Assembly (NCBI GenBank): GCA_021730635.1
Contig: JAJNNC010000004.1
Span: 186,001-250,000 of the forward strand
Length of the DNA: 64,000 bases
Reading direction: 5' to 3'
DNA from: Catalimonadaceae bacterium JC749
GTDB lineage: Bacteria; Bacteroidota; Bacteroidia; Cytophagales; Cyclobacteriaceae
Part shown: positions 45,266 through 53,356 of the stretch, in pieces
Position numbering within the stretch: position 1 is the first letter of the stretch
Layout: every line of letters starts with the position of its first letter
The notes under the pieces: generated by a model
What the model was told of the DNA's origin: nothing
Database searches by the model: none
The model's input: only the letters and a program-made list of their open reading frames with translations
Translations under genes and position numbers: made by a program

Positions 45266-45281
45266 ATAAATATATATTTAT
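45266..45281. promoter_or_regulatory. AT-only palindrome upstream of SPOR gene
   Basis: ATAAATATATATTTAT is a perfect 16-bp palindrome 18 bp upstream of the SPOR gene start at 45299. Its pure A/T make-up means it could be chance in an AT-rich leader, or a regulator site. Confidence 0.3.
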
Positions 45282-45298
45282 CAGAAAAAATATAGAAC

Positions 45299-45958
45299 AT
45301 GCAAGAAGATCAGAATAAAAATCATCATGAAACAAACCAGGATCATGATGATTTTGGACTTCCTGAAGCGAATTACGATCCTATTGAGAGGGAAGAAGAA
45401 ACCCCTCCTGCCTTTGAACCGCCCACCTATTATGCAGAAGAAGAGCAGGAAGAAGAGCCTAAGAGAGGGTGGATCATCACCGGGGTCATTGGGTTTTTCC
45501 TTTTGATAGGTATAGCGGTTTATTTGTTTTTATTTGATGGTATTGATCAGATTGGTGGCCTCTTCAAAGAAGAACCTGCCCCTCCTGTTGTGACTGAAGC
45601 CCCCATAGAAAAAACACCGGAACCCGAACCAATCATTGAAGAGCCAGTGGTAGAAGCTCCTGTAGAGAGCAATCCGGTCAACGAACTGGCACCCTATGAG
45701 GGAATGACGACAATTTCTGCTCCTACCGGACGTTCTTACGTAGTTATTGCTAGCTTTGTAGACGAAGACATGGCTAACGATTTCGGTCAGAAAATGTTAG
45801 ACAAAGGTATAGGTGTCAAAATTATTAAACCAACGAGCCGGTCGCCGCTAAACCATCGTGTAGCCGTGGCTGATTATCAGAATTTTGGAGAAGCTATGCA
45901 GTTGATAGATCGGTTCCGCACAGAATATGGAGAAAAGGCCTGGGTATTAAAATTTTAA
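45299..45958 (+). CDS. Membrane-anchored SPOR-domain protein
   Basis: 219-residue bitopic membrane protein: an acidic, Glu/His/Asn-rich cytosolic N-terminus (1-58), one membrane segment (about 60-83; GWIITGVIGFFLLIGIAVYLFLF), a periplasmic Pro/Glu-rich linker (about 90-130) and a C-terminal SPOR domain (about 142-219; RSYVVIASFVDEDMANDFGQKM). SPOR domains bind peptidoglycan lacking stem peptides, often at division sites. It precedes exbB by 60 bp on the same strand and may be cotranscribed with the TonB energiser genes. The layout resembles FtsN/DedD-type proteins, but no other division gene is near. Confidence 0.85.
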   Translation: MQEDQNKNHHETNQDHDDFGLPEANYDPIEREEETPPAFEPPTYYAEEEQEEEPKRGWIITGVIGFFLLIGIAVYLFLFDGIDQIGGLFKEEPAPPVVTEAPIEKTPEPEPIIEEPVVEAPVESNPVNELAPYEGMTTISAPTGRSYVVIASFVDEDMANDFGQKMLDKGIGVKIIKPTSRSPLNHRVAVADYQNFGEAMQLIDRFRTEYGEKAWVLKF

Positions 45959-46018
45959 GCCTTTTTCAAGATTTTTTTATTGAACTGATAACCATAAAGT
46001 ATTTTTATAAAATTTAGA

Positions 46019-46702
46019 ATGATCCTTTTACAAATTACTACAGATACAGCCACTGACACAACTGCCGTAGAAAATGTTGGTGAAACCGTAAGAGTCATAG
46101 ATTTACTATTCAAAGGGGGTTATGTCATGATCCCCTTGCTTCTTTTATCGATCATGGCTATTTACATTTTCGTTGAAAGAATTTTAACCATTCAAAGAGC
46201 TTCTAAAGTCCCCGAACAATTTACAGAGAAGATTCGTGCCCTGGTTTCCAGTGGCGATATCAGTGGTGCCCGTTTGGTATGTTCGCAAACCGATAGCCCG
46301 GTAGCCCGCATGATTGAGAAAGGCATATCAAGGATCGGTAGTCCTCTTAAAACCATTGAGGCCTCTATTGAAAATGTGGGGAAGATTGAAATATACCGTT
46401 TGGAAAAAAATTTAAATTTACTGGCAACGATCTCAGGGGCCGCCCCAATGATTGGGTTCTTGGGTACGGTGACAGGGATGATTCAGGCCTTTGTCGCTAT
46501 AGCCCAGGAAGAAGGCAATGTAAGCCCCCAACTCCTCTCCACAGGTATCTATGAAGCGATGGTTACTACTGCTGCCGGATTAGTAGTTGGAATTATGGCC
46601 TATTTGGGTTATAATTACTTAGTCTCTCAAGTGGATAAGGTAGTTCATAAAATGGAATATAATTCCATAGATTTTATTGATCTGCTTCAAGAACCCAGAT
46701 AA
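46019..46702 (+). CDS. exbB: MotA/TolQ/ExbB-family proton channel
   Basis: Inner-membrane proton channel subunit (227 aa) that, with ExbD, uses the proton gradient to drive TonB or TolA. Three membrane segments are visible: about 31-53 (GGYVMIPLLLLSIMAIYIFVERI), about 135-158 (LLATISGAAPMIGFLGTVTGMIQAF) and about 175-200 (MVTTAAGLVVGIMAYLGYNYLV). The conserved pore motif GAAPMIGFLGTVTGMI and the TTAAGLVVG helix are typical. ExbD and TonB-like genes follow 11 and 23 bp apart, so this is one operon. The family cannot be split into TolQ or ExbB by eye; ExbB is favoured by the downstream TonB-like gene. Confidence 0.92.
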   Translation: MILLQITTDTATDTTAVENVGETVRVIDLLFKGGYVMIPLLLLSIMAIYIFVERILTIQRASKVPEQFTEKIRALVSSGDISGARLVCSQTDSPVARMIEKGISRIGSPLKTIEASIENVGKIEIYRLEKNLNLLATISGAAPMIGFLGTVTGMIQAFVAIAQEEGNVSPQLLSTGIYEAMVTTAAGLVVGIMAYLGYNYLVSQVDKVVHKMEYNSIDFIDLLQEPR

Positions 46703-46713
46703 CCTTTTGTTTT

Positions 46714-47109
46714 ATGAACCTTCAGTCAAGAAATAAGGTATCCACAACCTTTAACTTTTCCTCTATAGCAGACATTATATTTCTGCTACTTATTTTTTTT
46801 ATGTTGACCTCTACTTTTGTCACACCTTCCGGTCTTCCTATTAATTTACCGACCAGTAGGACCTCTAATATTGTGATGCAAAAAGTGAGTGTCACCATTA
46901 CACCCGATCTGCAATATTATGTAAATCAACGGCTTACACCTGCCTCTGAATTGGAAACAGCATTGGCCGCACAGCTACAGGGAAAAGAAGGGGTAGTGGT
47001 TTTGAACGTTGACAAGTCCGTTCCTGTTGAGTATTTAGTGAGAGTAGCCGGTATTGCTACTTCTTTAAAGGCAAAAGTTTCTATTGCCACAAAGCCCGAT
47101 AAGGGTTGA
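46714..47109 (+). CDS. exbD: ExbD/TolR-family biopolymer transport protein
   Basis: 131-residue bitopic membrane protein with the single membrane helix at about 15-38 (IADIIFLLLIFFMLTSTFV), which has the family's essential Asp (Asp in SIADIIFLL) facing the proton path. The periplasmic part follows the ExbD/TolR pattern: SGLPINLPTSRTS, VSVTITPDLQYYVNQ, GVVVLNVDKSVPVEYLVRVAGIA. It works with ExbB upstream (11-bp gap) and the TonB-like protein downstream. Confidence 0.93.
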   Translation: MNLQSRNKVSTTFNFSSIADIIFLLLIFFMLTSTFVTPSGLPINLPTSRTSNIVMQKVSVTITPDLQYYVNQRLTPASELETALAAQLQGKEGVVVLNVDKSVPVEYLVRVAGIATSLKAKVSIATKPDKG

Positions 47110-47132
47110 ATAACTAACAAGATTTTTTAATC

Positions 47133-47960
47133 ATGTCAGCAGAAGAAAAAAAGAATCGAAAAATAGGCGTCTCCGTTTCCATCGGGGTGCATGCTCTGTT
47201 GCTGGCTTTGTTCTTTTTTATTCTAGCCTGGAAGGAGCCTGACCCTCCACTTCCTGAATATGGGATTGAACTGAATTTTGGTTTGGATAATACGGGATCC
47301 GGAGAAACGCCCCAACCACAACCTACGCCGGTGGTGGAAGAAGAACCCATAGAAGAGATGACAGAGCCGGAAGAAGTAGAAGAAATTGTTGAAAATCCGG
47401 AACCTGAGGTGGAAGAAGAAGTAGTTGAGGAAGTGGTAGAAGAACCCGTAGAAACACAACCTGAAGAAAGTCCTGCCGAAGTGGAAGAAGTTGTGGAACC
47501 TAAGCCTAAGACCCTTCCGAAACCTGAGCCAAAAGAAGAGGTGGTTCCCAAAGAAGTTGCAGAAACACCCAAGAAGGAAACCTCAGCGGCTAATCAGGGA
47601 GATAATGTTGACAAAGCAGGTGATAAGGGCAAAGAAGAAGGCAAAATAGATGCCAGAGCCATTTATGGCGCTAAGGGAACCGAAAAAGGCGCTTCCCTGC
47701 AAATGACTGGTTGGAATTGGGATTACCTTCCCAGACCCAATGATCAGTCCAGTGAAAATGGACGAATTGTCTTTCAGATTACCATTGACGATGAAGGGTA
47801 TGTCATCAAAGTAGTGACATTGGAAAAAACCGTGAGTCCGGAGGTGGAAAGAATTTATCGTGAAGAAGTGGAACGACTTACTTTCAGCAGAACCGCTGAC
47901 AATGTAAGACCTGCCCCAATGTCAACTGGTCGGATAACTTTTATCATCAGAGCTCGGTAA
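47133..47960 (+). CDS. TonB-like energy transducer with acidic linker
   Basis: 275-residue protein with a short cytosolic N-terminus, one membrane helix (about 16-34; GVHALLLALFFFILAW), a very acidic periplasmic linker (about 55-165) rich in Glu, Val and Pro (VEEEPIEEMTEPEEVEEIVENPEPEVEEEVVEEVVEEPVE), a Lys-rich hinge, and a C-terminal TonB-type domain (about 195-275; GRIVFQITIDDEGYVIKVVTLEKTVSPEVERIYREEVERL). It links ExbBD energy to outer-membrane receptors. Most TonB linkers alternate Pro-Glu and Pro-Lys; here the acidic run is unusually long. TolA function cannot be excluded. A terminator follows. Confidence 0.85.
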   Translation: MSAEEKKNRKIGVSVSIGVHALLLALFFFILAWKEPDPPLPEYGIELNFGLDNTGSGETPQPQPTPVVEEEPIEEMTEPEEVEEIVENPEPEVEEEVVEEVVEEPVETQPEESPAEVEEVVEPKPKTLPKPEPKEEVVPKEVAETPKKETSAANQGDNVDKAGDKGKEEGKIDARAIYGAKGTEKGASLQMTGWNWDYLPRPNDQSSENGRIVFQITIDDEGYVIKVVTLEKTVSPEVERIYREEVERLTFSRTADNVRPAPMSTGRITFIIRAR

Positions 47961-47964
47961 TTAT

Positions 47965-47988
47965 ACTACCTCAAATGGTAGTTTTTTT
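47965..47988 (+). terminator. Intrinsic terminator of exbB-exbD-tonB operon
   Basis: ACTACC (47965-47970) pairs with GGTAGT (47977-47982) over a 6-nt loop, followed by a run of T residues. It starts 5 bp after the stop of the TonB-like gene. Confidence 0.85.
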
Positions 47989-48141
47989 ATTGACCAGGGT
48001 CTTTTTCGAATTTTTTTTTGTGAATATCCTTAAATTTCTCATGGATTGATTAATGGAAGAATATGTCCCAGTTTGTGTAAGCTGATGAAGGCAATTTTTG
48101 CTAAAACTGTGTAAACTACTAGCTATAATTCTAAATTTTTG

Positions 48142-48795
48142 ATGAAAAAAATAAAAGTATTGCTTGCCGATGATCATGCCATTTTGACCCAGGGAACAGC
48201 AGCTATATTATCAGAGTATGATTTTTTTGAAATAGTGGATACGGTATATGATGGAGAAAAAGCAATGGAAGTAGTAAGTGATGCCAGACCCGATGTGCTG
48301 GTCGCTGATATTACTATGCCCGGAAAGTCTATTTTTGACATCACCGAAGAAATCAAAAAAAAAGGTTACCCTACCAAAGTGCTAATTTTTTCCATGCACA
48401 ACACAGCAGATTATGTATTTAAAGCTTTGCATTATGGAGTTTCAGGCTATATCACCAAATTTTCTGACAAAGAAGAAGTAGTTAAAGCCATAGAGAGAGT
48501 AGCCCAGGGTGAGGAATACTATAGCCAATCGATCATGCAGATTATTGTAAAGGGGTTTAAGGAAAAAAAACACCGTGAAGCAAATGACCAAAATCCCTTG
48601 AATGTTCTTTCCAAGCGTGAAAAAGAGGTGTTGATGCTCATTGTTGACGGACTCAATTCCAAGCAGATTGCTGAAAAATTGTATCTAAGCGAAAGAACGG
48701 TGTCCAACCACCGGGCTAACATGTTACAAAAATGTAAAGTCAACAATACGGTCGAACTAGTCAAGCTCTACCTCGACAATATTAACAAGTGGTAA
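48142..48795 (+). CDS. NarL/FixJ-type response regulator
   Basis: Cytosolic two-component response regulator of 217 residues. The receiver domain (about 1-125) has the acidic pocket Asp10/Asp11 (LLADDHA), the phosphoacceptor Asp56 (VLVADITMPG), the Ser in LIFSMHN and the Lys in GYITKFS. A LuxR-type helix-turn-helix follows (about 150-215; LSKREKEVLMLIVDGLNSKQIAEKLYLSERTVSNHRANML). No histidine kinase gene is adjacent, so its partner is unknown. Start at the ATG 48142; a TTG directly before it is in frame. Targets cannot be inferred. Confidence 0.94.
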   Translation: MKKIKVLLADDHAILTQGTAAILSEYDFFEIVDTVYDGEKAMEVVSDARPDVLVADITMPGKSIFDITEEIKKKGYPTKVLIFSMHNTADYVFKALHYGVSGYITKFSDKEEVVKAIERVAQGEEYYSQSIMQIIVKGFKEKKHREANDQNPLNVLSKREKEVLMLIVDGLNSKQIAEKLYLSERTVSNHRANMLQKCKVNNTVELVKLYLDNINKW

Positions 48796-48827
48796 CCCCT
48801 CTGAACTGTTCTTTTTGTATAAACTCT

Positions 48828-48835
48828 TACCTTTG
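48828..48835 (+). promoter_or_regulatory. Candidate -7 element for DUF2851 gene
   Basis: TACCTTTG matches TAnnTTTG exactly, 75 bp upstream of the GTG start at 48911 and just after the response regulator gene. Confidence 0.4.
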
Positions 48836-48910
48836 TCTGTAATCCCTTCAATTTCAGAGACAAGCCAGCTGAATTTTGCTTAGGATTGAAAGCTCAGCAA
48901 ATTCAGTGAG

Positions 48911-50218
48911 GTGAAAGAAGATTTATTGCATTATCTCTGGCAGTCACAGGCATTTCAACGGGAATCTCTCCTTTCTACACAAGGAGAACCCTTGCAAATT
49001 CTGTCAGCAGGGATCCATAATCATGATGCTGGCCCTGATTTTCTACACGCAAAGATTCAGATAGGACCCATGATTTGGTCAGGTTCCGTAGAAATTCATA
49101 TCAAGGCATCCGATTGGTTAAAACATCAACATCAGCAGGACCCAGCCTATGATACTGTCATCTTGCATGTCGTTTGGGAGGCAGACCAGCCGGTATCCCG
49201 TACAGATGGTACGCGAATTCCCACCTTAACCTTGAAAAATAGAATAGATCTTTCCCTTCTTGCTCGTTACCAACGTTTGTTTTCCATACAACTTAAAAGA
49301 AATAAATCGATTGTTTGCCAGCCCTATGTGAAAGAAAAGGATGCCTTGTTAAAACTTTCAACAATGGAAGCAGCGCTGGTCAGAAGAATGGAAAATAAAT
49401 CAGGGCAGATACACGAATTACTGCATAGCAACCAAGGAGACTGGCAAACAACCTTGTATCAGTGGACTGCTCAGGCTTTTGGATTTAAAGTTAATGCAGT
49501 CCCTTTTTTGGCATTAAGTAAGGCAGTTCCACTGACCGTCCTAAGGAGATTGAACAAACAACTGAGCACCTACGAAGCCCTGATGCTGGGGCAGGCGGGT
49601 TTTCTGGAGCAGGAATTTGAAGATGCATATCTGCTTAACCTGCAAAAGGAATATTTGTATCAGGCCAAAAAGTATCAGCTCCAACCTCTTCAGGTGACTG
49701 CTCATCTCTGGAAATTTTCAAGACTGCGTCCGGCAAATTTTCCCACCTTGCGGATAGCACAATGGACTGGCTTTTTGTTTGCACATCTCTCCGACATGAG
49801 CACTATGCTGGAGGAGCGTGAAGTGGAACAGCTGAAAAAAATTTTTAGTTTTTCTCCCTCTCTCTATTGGCAAAAGCATTATCATTTTCATTGTCCTACC
49901 CCAGCAAAATTCATTGGATTCGGGAAAGACAGTGTCTCTCACATGCTGATCAATGTGGTGGCACCCATTCAATATGCTTTTGGAAAATTTTATCATCGCG
50001 AAGCCCGGATGGAAGAGGCTATCAACCTGTTGACTCAGCTCCCGGCAGAAAAGAATACAATTACTCAGCAGTATCAATCCCTGGATTTTCCTATGCTTTC
50101 GGCCTTTGATTCACAGGCTGTCATCGAGTTACACAATAGTTTCTGCAAAAAACATCTGTGCCTGCAATGTAAAATTGGTTTATCCATTATGAAAAGTGCG
50201 GGTATCTCAGTTTCTTAA
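48911..50218 (+). CDS. DUF2851 family protein
   Basis: Soluble 435-residue protein, common and single-copy in Bacteroidota, function unknown. The family's N-terminal motif is clear: GEPLQILSAGIHNHDAGPDFLHAKIQIGPMIWSGSVEIHIKASDWLKHQHQQDPAYDTVILHVVWEAD, whose conserved Asn-His-Asp/Gly-Pro-Asp-Phe/Glu-Ile-His set looks like a catalytic or metal site. The C-terminus has a Cys pair motif (FCKKHLCLQCKIG). A GTG start is used; no ATG fits. The polytopic membrane protein gene follows after 21 bp. Confidence 0.88.
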   Translation: MKEDLLHYLWQSQAFQRESLLSTQGEPLQILSAGIHNHDAGPDFLHAKIQIGPMIWSGSVEIHIKASDWLKHQHQQDPAYDTVILHVVWEADQPVSRTDGTRIPTLTLKNRIDLSLLARYQRLFSIQLKRNKSIVCQPYVKEKDALLKLSTMEAALVRRMENKSGQIHELLHSNQGDWQTTLYQWTAQAFGFKVNAVPFLALSKAVPLTVLRRLNKQLSTYEALMLGQAGFLEQEFEDAYLLNLQKEYLYQAKKYQLQPLQVTAHLWKFSRLRPANFPTLRIAQWTGFLFAHLSDMSTMLEEREVEQLKKIFSFSPSLYWQKHYHFHCPTPAKFIGFGKDSVSHMLINVVAPIQYAFGKFYHREARMEEAINLLTQLPAEKNTITQQYQSLDFPMLSAFDSQAVIELHNSFCKKHLCLQCKIGLSIMKSAGISVS

Positions 50219-50239
50219 GGCAACATATTACTGAAAACC

Positions 50240-51529
50240 TTGATAAGTCTGATCATCTTATTGTGCAATGTGTTTCTCCTGGCAGGATTAGTTTTGATTC
50301 ACTACCGAAAAGTGGGTAAACCATCTATCCTGCGTGATTATTATTTTCCGGCACTTGGCATAAAGCTCACCTCAGGCTTACTGCTAGGTGTTGTTTATCA
50401 GTTTTATTATCAGGGTGGCGATACCTTCAATTTTTTTCATGATGCTTCTCTACTGGCACAATTAGCGCTTTCTTCTCCTTCTCAGTATGTACAGGCAATG
50501 GTTAACAACCAGCACCTGCCTCCCGACTTATTGTTTGGGGACCAACCCAGGGCTCTGTTTTTTGCGAAGCTGGTGAGTCTTCCCTGTCTGCTCAGTGGTT
50601 TCAACTATTGGTTTACATCCCTTTATTTCTCTCTCTTCTGTTTTTTCTCCACCTGGTATCTTTGTCGGGTACTTGTCCTTCATTTTCAGGCTTCCAGGGC
50701 CGTGGCTATCGGGTTTTTCTTTTATCCCTCTGCTGTCTTCTGGAGTGCTGGCCTCTTGAAAGAAAGTATGGCCGTAGGGCTCATTTTCTTGATGGTCTCT
50801 CTGGTGCTTGAATGGATCAAAAACAAGGAAAATAGATTAATAATTGTGTTTCAGGCTGCGGTTTTTATGATAGGTGCCTTGCTGTTATGGCCACTGAAGT
50901 ATTATTATGCCGCAGTGTTGGTGCCGCTGCTCTTATTTCTGGCTGTTTTTTATCGTATGAATTTTAGGCATAGCTATCATAAGATAGGTATGGTCCTGAC
51001 TCTGATAGTATTGCTTTTCGCGGCTACCTGGATACATCCTAATCTATATGCTGTCAATTTTCTACAGGCTTTGGTGAAAAACCATAACCTGATGCTACAG
51101 GCCACTCAATGGGAAAATGCCATTCATTTTTGGGATTTACAACCTTCCTGGGGTAGTATCATGCTCAATCTGCCCCTGGCCTTCTTTTCAGGTTTGTTCC
51201 GTCCGCTCCCGGGAGATGGAATCACCTTCTTACATGCGTTGACAGGTCTAGAAAACTGTTTGTTGCTTTTAATTACAGCAGGTGCAGGGTATGCCTTCAT
51301 CCGAAAGAAAATAAAGATTGGAGAAAGACTTTTAGTAGGTACTACACTTTTTTACATCGCCGCATTATCTGTTTTTCTGGCCCTGTCTTCACCCACTTTT
51401 GGTACCCTGATGCGGTACAAAGCAGCCTTTCTACCTTTTTTGCTTTACCTGTCCCTGAGAGGCTGCAAACCCTGGTTCGACAATTTTGTCCTGAAGTATT
51501 TTCCTTCCCAGCGGATGAAGAAAATATAG
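50240..51529 (+). CDS. Polytopic membrane protein of unknown function
   Basis: 429-residue integral membrane protein with about ten to eleven membrane segments, starting at a TTG. The motif FFYPSAVFWSAGLLKESMAVGLIFLMVSL in the middle is typical of a Bacteroidota membrane family often near glycan or polysaccharide genes; similarity to EpsG-like polymerases is possible but not demonstrable by eye. The 3' end overlaps the convergent HTTM-like gene by 85 bp, so both C-termini are encoded by the same DNA in opposite frames. Confidence 0.75.
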   Translation: MISLIILLCNVFLLAGLVLIHYRKVGKPSILRDYYFPALGIKLTSGLLLGVVYQFYYQGGDTFNFFHDASLLAQLALSSPSQYVQAMVNNQHLPPDLLFGDQPRALFFAKLVSLPCLLSGFNYWFTSLYFSLFCFFSTWYLCRVLVLHFQASRAVAIGFFFYPSAVFWSAGLLKESMAVGLIFLMVSLVLEWIKNKENRLIIVFQAAVFMIGALLLWPLKYYYAAVLVPLLLFLAVFYRMNFRHSYHKIGMVLTLIVLLFAATWIHPNLYAVNFLQALVKNHNLMLQATQWENAIHFWDLQPSWGSIMLNLPLAFFSGLFRPLPGDGITFLHALTGLENCLLLLITAGAGYAFIRKKIKIGERLLVGTTLFYIAALSVFLALSSPTFGTLMRYKAAFLPFLLYLSLRGCKPWFDNFVLKYFPSQRMKKI

Positions 51530-52566
51530 ACAAAAATCCACGGACTGATCCAGCCGCCTATATCCATCACCCACTTGGTGCCTACATGAAAAAGCACACC
51601 GCCTAGCAGGAAAAGCACTTGATGTTTTGGAAAAAAAAAGATGGCTATAAATCCAAACTGAAACAAGAGTATCAAAAGGGGGAGTAGCGTGCTCAGGACC
51701 GGTTGTTGTACAATGAATTGGCTGAGGGGAGTAGGATGGAGGGATAAATAGGTCTGGAAGGTACTTTGACTGGCCCAATGCCACCCACTGGTCAGCACTT
51801 TCTCCCATCCGGCCAGAAAATACACTGCGGCAATCATGCATTGAATTAAAAACAGAGACCAGGACTTGATGGCAAAAAAGTTAGCATCCTGTTTTCTTTC
51901 TTTTTGTACCTCCCAAAGCAGAAAAGGCATCAACAGCGTGGCGTAAGTCAGGGTAGAATAGCCGTGGTCGATTTTTTCAAAAGACAGGAAATATCCTTGA
52001 AAAAGAAGGAGAAAAAAAGCGGCTATACTGGCTGCGATGACAGGAAAGTAATTCATCATGACCAGTCCGATAGCAATGATATAAAGTCCATAGGCTGCCT
52101 GAAGCCACGCTAATGCAGGGATCTGTATGTCCAAGACGTCATAAAATAAAACCGGTTTGTAAAAGGGTTCTAAAGCGATGAGGGAAGGAAAATCCAATAC
52201 CCAATCCCAGGTGTAGAGTAGCAGACCTGAATAAAACAGAAGGCTTAGTCGACGGTAGTGGAGATAGGAGTAAGGCTTGACCAGGCTTTGCATGAAGTGA
52301 CCCTTCTGCGGCCATAGGCTGAGTAATGAAAGGAACAACAGGACTAAAGCATATCGCAGGATGACCTGATCGGCTTTCGCAAGAAAAAAATCAACATGGA
52401 ATCTGTGTTTTTCAACTTCAAACCGGGGGTATAGGGAATGGATCAGCTGTTGAAACCAGGAAGGGGCTTTGTGTTGATACGCTAAGGTGACATACTCTCT
52501 GAATATGAAAGCATACAGGATAACAGGCAATAACAAAAGGAGAAACCAGCTAACCTTTTTTTTCAC
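51445..52566 (-). CDS. HTTM-like membrane protein
   Basis: 373-residue membrane protein with about eight to nine helices. It resembles the HTTM domain (shared with vitamin K-dependent gamma-carboxylase) by pattern: YSGLLLYTWDWVLDFPSLIALEP, FLIQCMIAAVYFLAGWEKVLTSGWHWAS, and LFHVGTKWVMDIGGWISPWIFVYIFFIRWE. Catalytic carboxylase activity is unlikely from the helical part alone. It overlaps the previous gene of the run by 4 bp (52563-52566), a sign of translational coupling, and its last 85 bp are antisense to the convergent plus-strand gene. Confidence 0.78.
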   Translation of the reverse strand: MKKKVSWFLLLLLPVILYAFIFREYVTLAYQHKAPSWFQQLIHSLYPRFEVEKHRFHVDFFLAKADQVILRYALVLLFLSLLSLWPQKGHFMQSLVKPYSYLHYRRLSLLFYSGLLLYTWDWVLDFPSLIALEPFYKPVLFYDVLDIQIPALAWLQAAYGLYIIAIGLVMMNYFPVIAASIAAFFLLLFQGYFLSFEKIDHGYSTLTYATLLMPFLLWEVQKERKQDANFFAIKSWSLFLIQCMIAAVYFLAGWEKVLTSGWHWASQSTFQTYLSLHPTPLSQFIVQQPVLSTLLPLLILLFQFGFIAIFFFPKHQVLFLLGGVLFHVGTKWVMDIGGWISPWIFVYIFFIRWEGKYFRTKLSNQGLQPLRDR

Positions 52567-52934
52567 TGAATAGTTTTAGGTTTAATATAAGTAGTATCCT
52601 TTTCCATAATCCGGAGAATGACCAGCGGGTAGGTGCCAAATGTGTCGGGTAGTAACAGGGAGGCCCGTTGTAAAAACAGCTCGCTTTCCTGACGATAATA
52701 ATAGTTTCTCAATAAATAATCAAGGGTGCTCTTTTTTACTTTCAGGGCTGCTTCTGGCACAGGCAGCGTGGTTTGTTCACTCACCTGGTAATGGAGGGCA
52801 AACTGCTCCTGTTGTATGTCATACCGGACTGGTTCTGCAAACATACCAAACCTGAAGAAAGGATACAGCGTGGTTTGCAAAATAAATGGCAGCAGCAAAC
52901 CAGCCAAAACGCCTGTGGTCAGCCATCGTTTCAT
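52563..52934 (-). CDS. Small membrane-anchored protein
   Basis: 123-residue protein with one N-terminal membrane helix (about 4-25; WLTTGVLAGLLLPFILQTTLYPF) and an extracytoplasmic alpha/beta part with no recognised domain (FGMFAEPVRYDIQQEQFALHYQVSEQTTLPVPE...). It overlaps the HTTM-like gene by 4 bp and follows the SiaC-like gene by 30 bp. By position it is probably an accessory subunit of the HTTM-like protein (inference). Confidence 0.75.
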   Translation of the reverse strand: MKRWLTTGVLAGLLLPFILQTTLYPFFRFGMFAEPVRYDIQQEQFALHYQVSEQTTLPVPEAALKVKKSTLDYLLRNYYYRQESELFLQRASLLLPDTFGTYPLVILRIMEKDTTYIKPKTIQ

Positions 52935-52964
52935 AAAGCAATAAAAAGATAGCCTGCTCGACTG

Positions 52965-53345
52965 TTAGGAGGAAGTGGCCACCACATTGATCGGAAGGCT
53001 GGTAAGGTCATTAAAATATTCAATATCCTCTTTGATGCTCTCATCGCCTTCCTGGTAGAACCAATTGATGTTGACGGCGCCTCCTTTCTTTTTCAGTTCG
53101 TTCAATCTCTTAAAGATTTCAAACAAAGCCTTGGAGGAAGCTGTGTTGAAATATTTGAAACGGAGGTTTAAGGTAGTGACCGTCTGTGGTGAGGCCAGAT
53201 AAGTATCTACCCATTGTATTACGGGATAATAAAATCCTAATGCGTCAACTTCATCAGACACACCTTCAAAGTCCATGACCCCGCTTTCCGCATTTAATCG
53301 TACATGAGGTGTGGTATTGGTAGCTTCTAATTCTAAAGATTCCAT
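52965..53345 (-). CDS. SiaC-like regulatory phosphoprotein (DUF1987)
   Basis: Cytosolic 126-residue protein of the DUF1987/SiaC family. In Pseudomonas aeruginosa SiaC is phosphorylated on Thr68 by SiaB, dephosphorylated by SiaA, and then activates the diguanylate cyclase SiaD. Here the family segments TPHVRLNAESGVMDFEGVSDEVDALGFYYPVIQWVDTYL and LNLRFKYFNTASSKALFEIFKRL are present, and the Thr of FNTAS is residue 68 in this numbering too. No SiaA, SiaB or SiaD gene lies in the window. The gene starts 11 bp after the mlaF stop and precedes the small membrane-anchored gene by 30 bp, an unusual place for siaC. Confidence 0.85.
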   Translation of the reverse strand: MESLELEATNTTPHVRLNAESGVMDFEGVSDEVDALGFYYPVIQWVDTYLASPQTVTTLNLRFKYFNTASSKALFEIFKRLNELKKKGGAVNINWFYQEGDESIKEDIEYFNDLTSLPINVVATSS

Positions 53346-53356
53346 GGGTCTAATTT

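Noticed and set aside
47114-47572. Ser/Gly/Thr-rich 152-aa minus-strand frame
   Set aside because: It is the complement of the Glu-rich TonB linker; low-complexity coding creates a false low-complexity ORF.
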